From Cervus elaphus (taxonomy: Eukaryota; Chordata; Mammalia; Artiodactyla; Cervidae): a stretch of 64,000 bases of DNA. The DNA is taken from contig NW_025316715.1 in NCBI RefSeq assembly GCF_910594005.1, forward strand, positions 124,001 through 188,000. Direction: 5' to 3'. Both the position numbers and the translations under genes were made by a program. The notes below the pieces were generated by a model, which had not been told where the DNA came from, searched no databases, and worked only from the letters and a program-made list of their open reading frames with translations. Positions 63,101-64,000 of this stretch are shown here, piece by piece; positions within the stretch are counted from its first letter, which is position 1; every line of letters starts with the position of its first letter.

Positions 63101-64000
63101 CGCATTTTTCACACCTTTTCATGCTCCTCGCATTTTTCACACCTTTTCATGCTCCTCGGCTTTTTTTTTTTCCTCCTGGCATTTTTCACACCTTTTCATG
63201 CACCTCGGCTTTTTTCATTTTTGCTCCTCGCTTTTTTCACACCTTTTCATGTTCCTCGCATTTTTCACACCTTTTCATGCTGCTCCCATTTTTCACACCT
63301 TTTCATGCTCCTGGTCTTTTTTTTTTTTTTTTGCTCCTCACATTTTTTACCCCTTTTCATGCTCCTCGCATTTTTCACACCTTTTCATGCTCCTACAATG
63401 TTTCATACCTTTTCATGCTCCTCGCATTTTTGACACATTTTCATGCTCCTCGCATTTTTCACACCTTTACATGCTCTTAGAATTTTTGACAGCTTTTTAT
63501 TTTCCTCAAAATTTTCACACGTTTTCATGCTCCTCATATTTTTCACCACTTTTCATTCCCCTACATTTTTCACACCTTTTCATGCTCCTCGCATTTTTCA
63601 CACCTTTTCACGCTCCTCGCATTTTTCACACCTTTTCATCCTACTCGCATTTTTCACACCTTTTCATGCTCCTGGTATTTGTCACACCTTTTCATGCTCC
63701 TGACATTTTTCACACATTTTCATGCTCCTGGCATTTTTCACACCTTTTCATGCTCCTGGCATTTTTCACACATTTTCATGCTCCTGGCATTTTTCACACC
63801 TTTTCATGCTCCTCGCATTTTTCACACCTTTTCATGCTCCTCGTCTTTTTTTTTTCCTCCTGGCATTTTTCACACCTTTTCATGCTCCTCGCATTTTTCA
63901 CAGCTTTTCATGCTCCTCGCATTTTTCACACCTTTTCATCCTACTCGCATTTTTACACCTGTTCATGCTCCTCGCATTTTTCACACCTTTTCATGCTCCT
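60135..64000 (+). repeat. Array segment at the right edge of the window
   Basis: Alpha markers lie at 62086 and 63473, with 16-T runs at 61930 and 63317. A single monomer at about 62765 reads CATGAAATGGCATT where CATGCTCCTGGCATT is expected, a change seen nowhere else by eye. The last few hundred bases are ordinary monomers and the window stops inside one. Confidence 0.85.

Larger units (their letters stand above)
31171..63332 (+). repeat. Long T-run monomer class, 16-17 T, 12 copies
   Basis: These monomers read CTGGTC, then T16 or T17, then GCTCCTCAC. Runs start at 31171 (17), 34397 (16), 37070 (16), 37899 (16), 40164 (16), 49034 (17), 50590 (17), 53449 (16), 56784 (17), 59643 (16), 61930 (16) and 63317 (16). 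All lie upstream of an alpha marker. Ordinary T-run monomers in the window carry about 8-13 T. Base-by-base lengths of homopolymers depend on sequencing accuracy. Confidence 0.8.
31327..63600 (+). repeat. Alpha module: 13 copies of a marker-centred block
   Basis: The marker GCTCTTAGAA starts at 31327, 34552, 37226, 38054, 40319, 46722, 49191, 50747, 53605, 56941, 59799, 62086 and 63473 in this module type. Each copy is preceded by a TTTTTGACACATTTTC monomer (GACATATTTTC at 53605 and 59799) and followed by CATTCCCCTACATTTTTC. In 10 of 13 copies a TCAAAATTTTTC monomer and a CTCGAC T-run monomer come next; the copies at 53605, 59799 and 63473 lack this part. In 12 of 13 a CTGGTC T16-17 GCTCCTCAC monomer lies about 150-160 bp upstream. 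The exception is the copy at 46722. The module is confined to the part of the window beyond 31 kb. Confidence 0.85.
481..63860 (+). repeat. Shortened T-run monomers throughout the array
   Basis: Roughly one monomer every 250-300 bp, perhaps 200 in all by rough estimate, keeps its CTCCT end but has CACACC and CATG replaced by a pure T run. The unit becomes about 19-21 bp instead of 28. The T run is usually preceded by CGTC, CGAC or CGGC and followed by CCTCCTGG, CCTCCTGCC, GCTCCTCGC or GCTCCTTGC. These contexts are kept in every block copy. The reverse complement is a poly-A run, so an old insertion of a poly-A tail is an alternative to internal deletion of a monomer. Confidence 0.85.
1..64000 (+). 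repeat. Satellite array of 28-bp monomers filling the window
   Basis: Every line of the window is built from variants of one 28-bp unit in a single orientation. Two anchors recur throughout: CATTTTTCACACC and TTTTCATGCTCCT. The most variable part lies between CTCCT and ATTTTT, where CGC, GGC, GCC, GTC, CCC, TCC-like and CAC forms alternate. The consensus strand is 22/28 pyrimidine, 2/28 G and 12/28 G+C. Neither edge reaches non-repeat sequence, so this is an internal slice of a longer array. No unique sequence, transposon end, tRNA-like, rRNA-like or protein-family signature was seen on either strand. Such arrays are typical of eukaryotic constitutive heterochromatin; the chromosomal position and the species are not readable from the sequence. 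Confidence 0.98.

Noticed and set aside
2943..63500. The GAATTTTTGACAGC marker as an inserted transposon fragment or a promoter (TTGACA-like).
   Set aside because: It keeps the T-run, CA and TTTTC rhythm of the monomer, has no terminal inverted repeats or target-site duplication, and its TTGACA has no consistent partner element or gene downstream. Diverged fused monomers explain it better.
481..63860. T runs as transcription terminators (RNA polymerase III or intrinsic bacterial type).
   Set aside because: No hairpin precedes them and no RNA gene with internal promoter boxes lies upstream. They are inherited as part of repeat units.
1..64000. Genes on the minus strand.
   Set aside because: The reverse complement of each monomer contains TGA twice (in CATGAAAA and GTGTGAAAA). 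With the 28-bp shift, every reverse frame is closed within about three monomers.
1..64000. A CRISPR array, because a 28-bp unit recurs at regular spacing.
   Set aside because: The units abut directly with no unique spacers, the unit has no dyad typical of CRISPR repeats, and no cas-like gene is present.
1..64000. Telomeric repeat, CENP-B box or ribosomal spacer as identity of the array.
   Set aside because: No TTAGGG- or TTTAGGG-type units, no TTCG...CGGGA box and no rRNA-like sequence were seen. A centromeric role without a CENP-B box remains possible but unsupported.
1..64000. The whole array as an assembly artefact.
   Set aside because: Linked private variants, zone-specific markers and patterned differences between copies are hard to produce by misassembly. 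Individual copy numbers and homopolymer lengths could still be wrong, and read-level checks are suggested for specific junctions.
1..64000. Low-complexity viral or plasmid sequence.
   Set aside because: No replication, capsid or mobilisation gene is present, and a 64-kb one-orientation array without coding DNA is not expected in such elements.

Overview
The whole 64-kb window is one uninterrupted tandem-repeat (satellite) array. I can support no protein-coding gene, RNA gene, CRISPR array, transposon or other unique sequence in it. The basic unit is 28 bp (canonical copy at 3179-3206) with two anchors, CATTTTTCACACC and TTTTCATGCTCCT. It is always in the same orientation and pyrimidine-rich on the given strand: 22 of 28 consensus bases are C or T, and only 2 are G. 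Both window edges fall inside repeats, so the array is longer than 64 kb. Arrays of this kind point to a eukaryotic chromosome (centromeric, pericentromeric, subtelomeric or sex-chromosome heterochromatin), probably seen through a long-read assembly. Nothing in the sequence identifies the species.

The array is not a simple monotone repeat. It mixes ordinary 28-bp monomers, shortened monomers whose centre is a run of about 8-17 T (one every few hundred bases), and rarer marker monomers. The markers recur at intervals from about 0.2 to 5 kb and are copied in large blocks. One marker containing GAATTTTTGACAGC (or a one-base variant) occurs 33 times, and its small variants divide the window into zones. 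From about 1 to 19.5 kb it carries CTTTGAAT. From 19.6 to 22.7 kb it carries CTTAGAAT with CTTTAAATTTT. From 23.4 to 30.3 kb it carries CTTTTAATTTT. From 31 kb to the end it carries CTTTTTATTTT. In this last zone the marker sits in two module types, called alpha (13 copies) and beta (8 copies) here, each with its own upstream and downstream variants.

Layout. 1-2942: satellite with three closely spaced markers. 2943-6264: the most divergent part, with short internal duplications. 6265-11636 and 11637-17008: a tandem duplication of a 5372-bp block, nearly identical, with a readable breakpoint. 17009-31000: nested duplications at lags of 3077, 3675, 1272 and 1460 bp. 31000-48888: alpha/beta mosaic with duplications at lags of 6727 and 2265 bp. 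48889-51950: a 1556-bp tandem pair. 50445-53940 and 56639-60134: a 3.5-kb block repeated at a lag of 6194 bp. 60135-64000: further alpha modules up to the window edge.

The many long open frames on the plus strand, up to about 1390 codons, are a by-product of the repeat. The unit has no stop codon and 28 leaves remainder 1 on division by 3, so all three forward frames run through the same three monomer phases and encode the same Phe/His/Ser-rich 28-residue pattern. The minus strand carries two TGA per monomer and is closed everywhere. Block limits given here were read by eye from shared private variants and are good to a few tens of bases unless stated otherwise.
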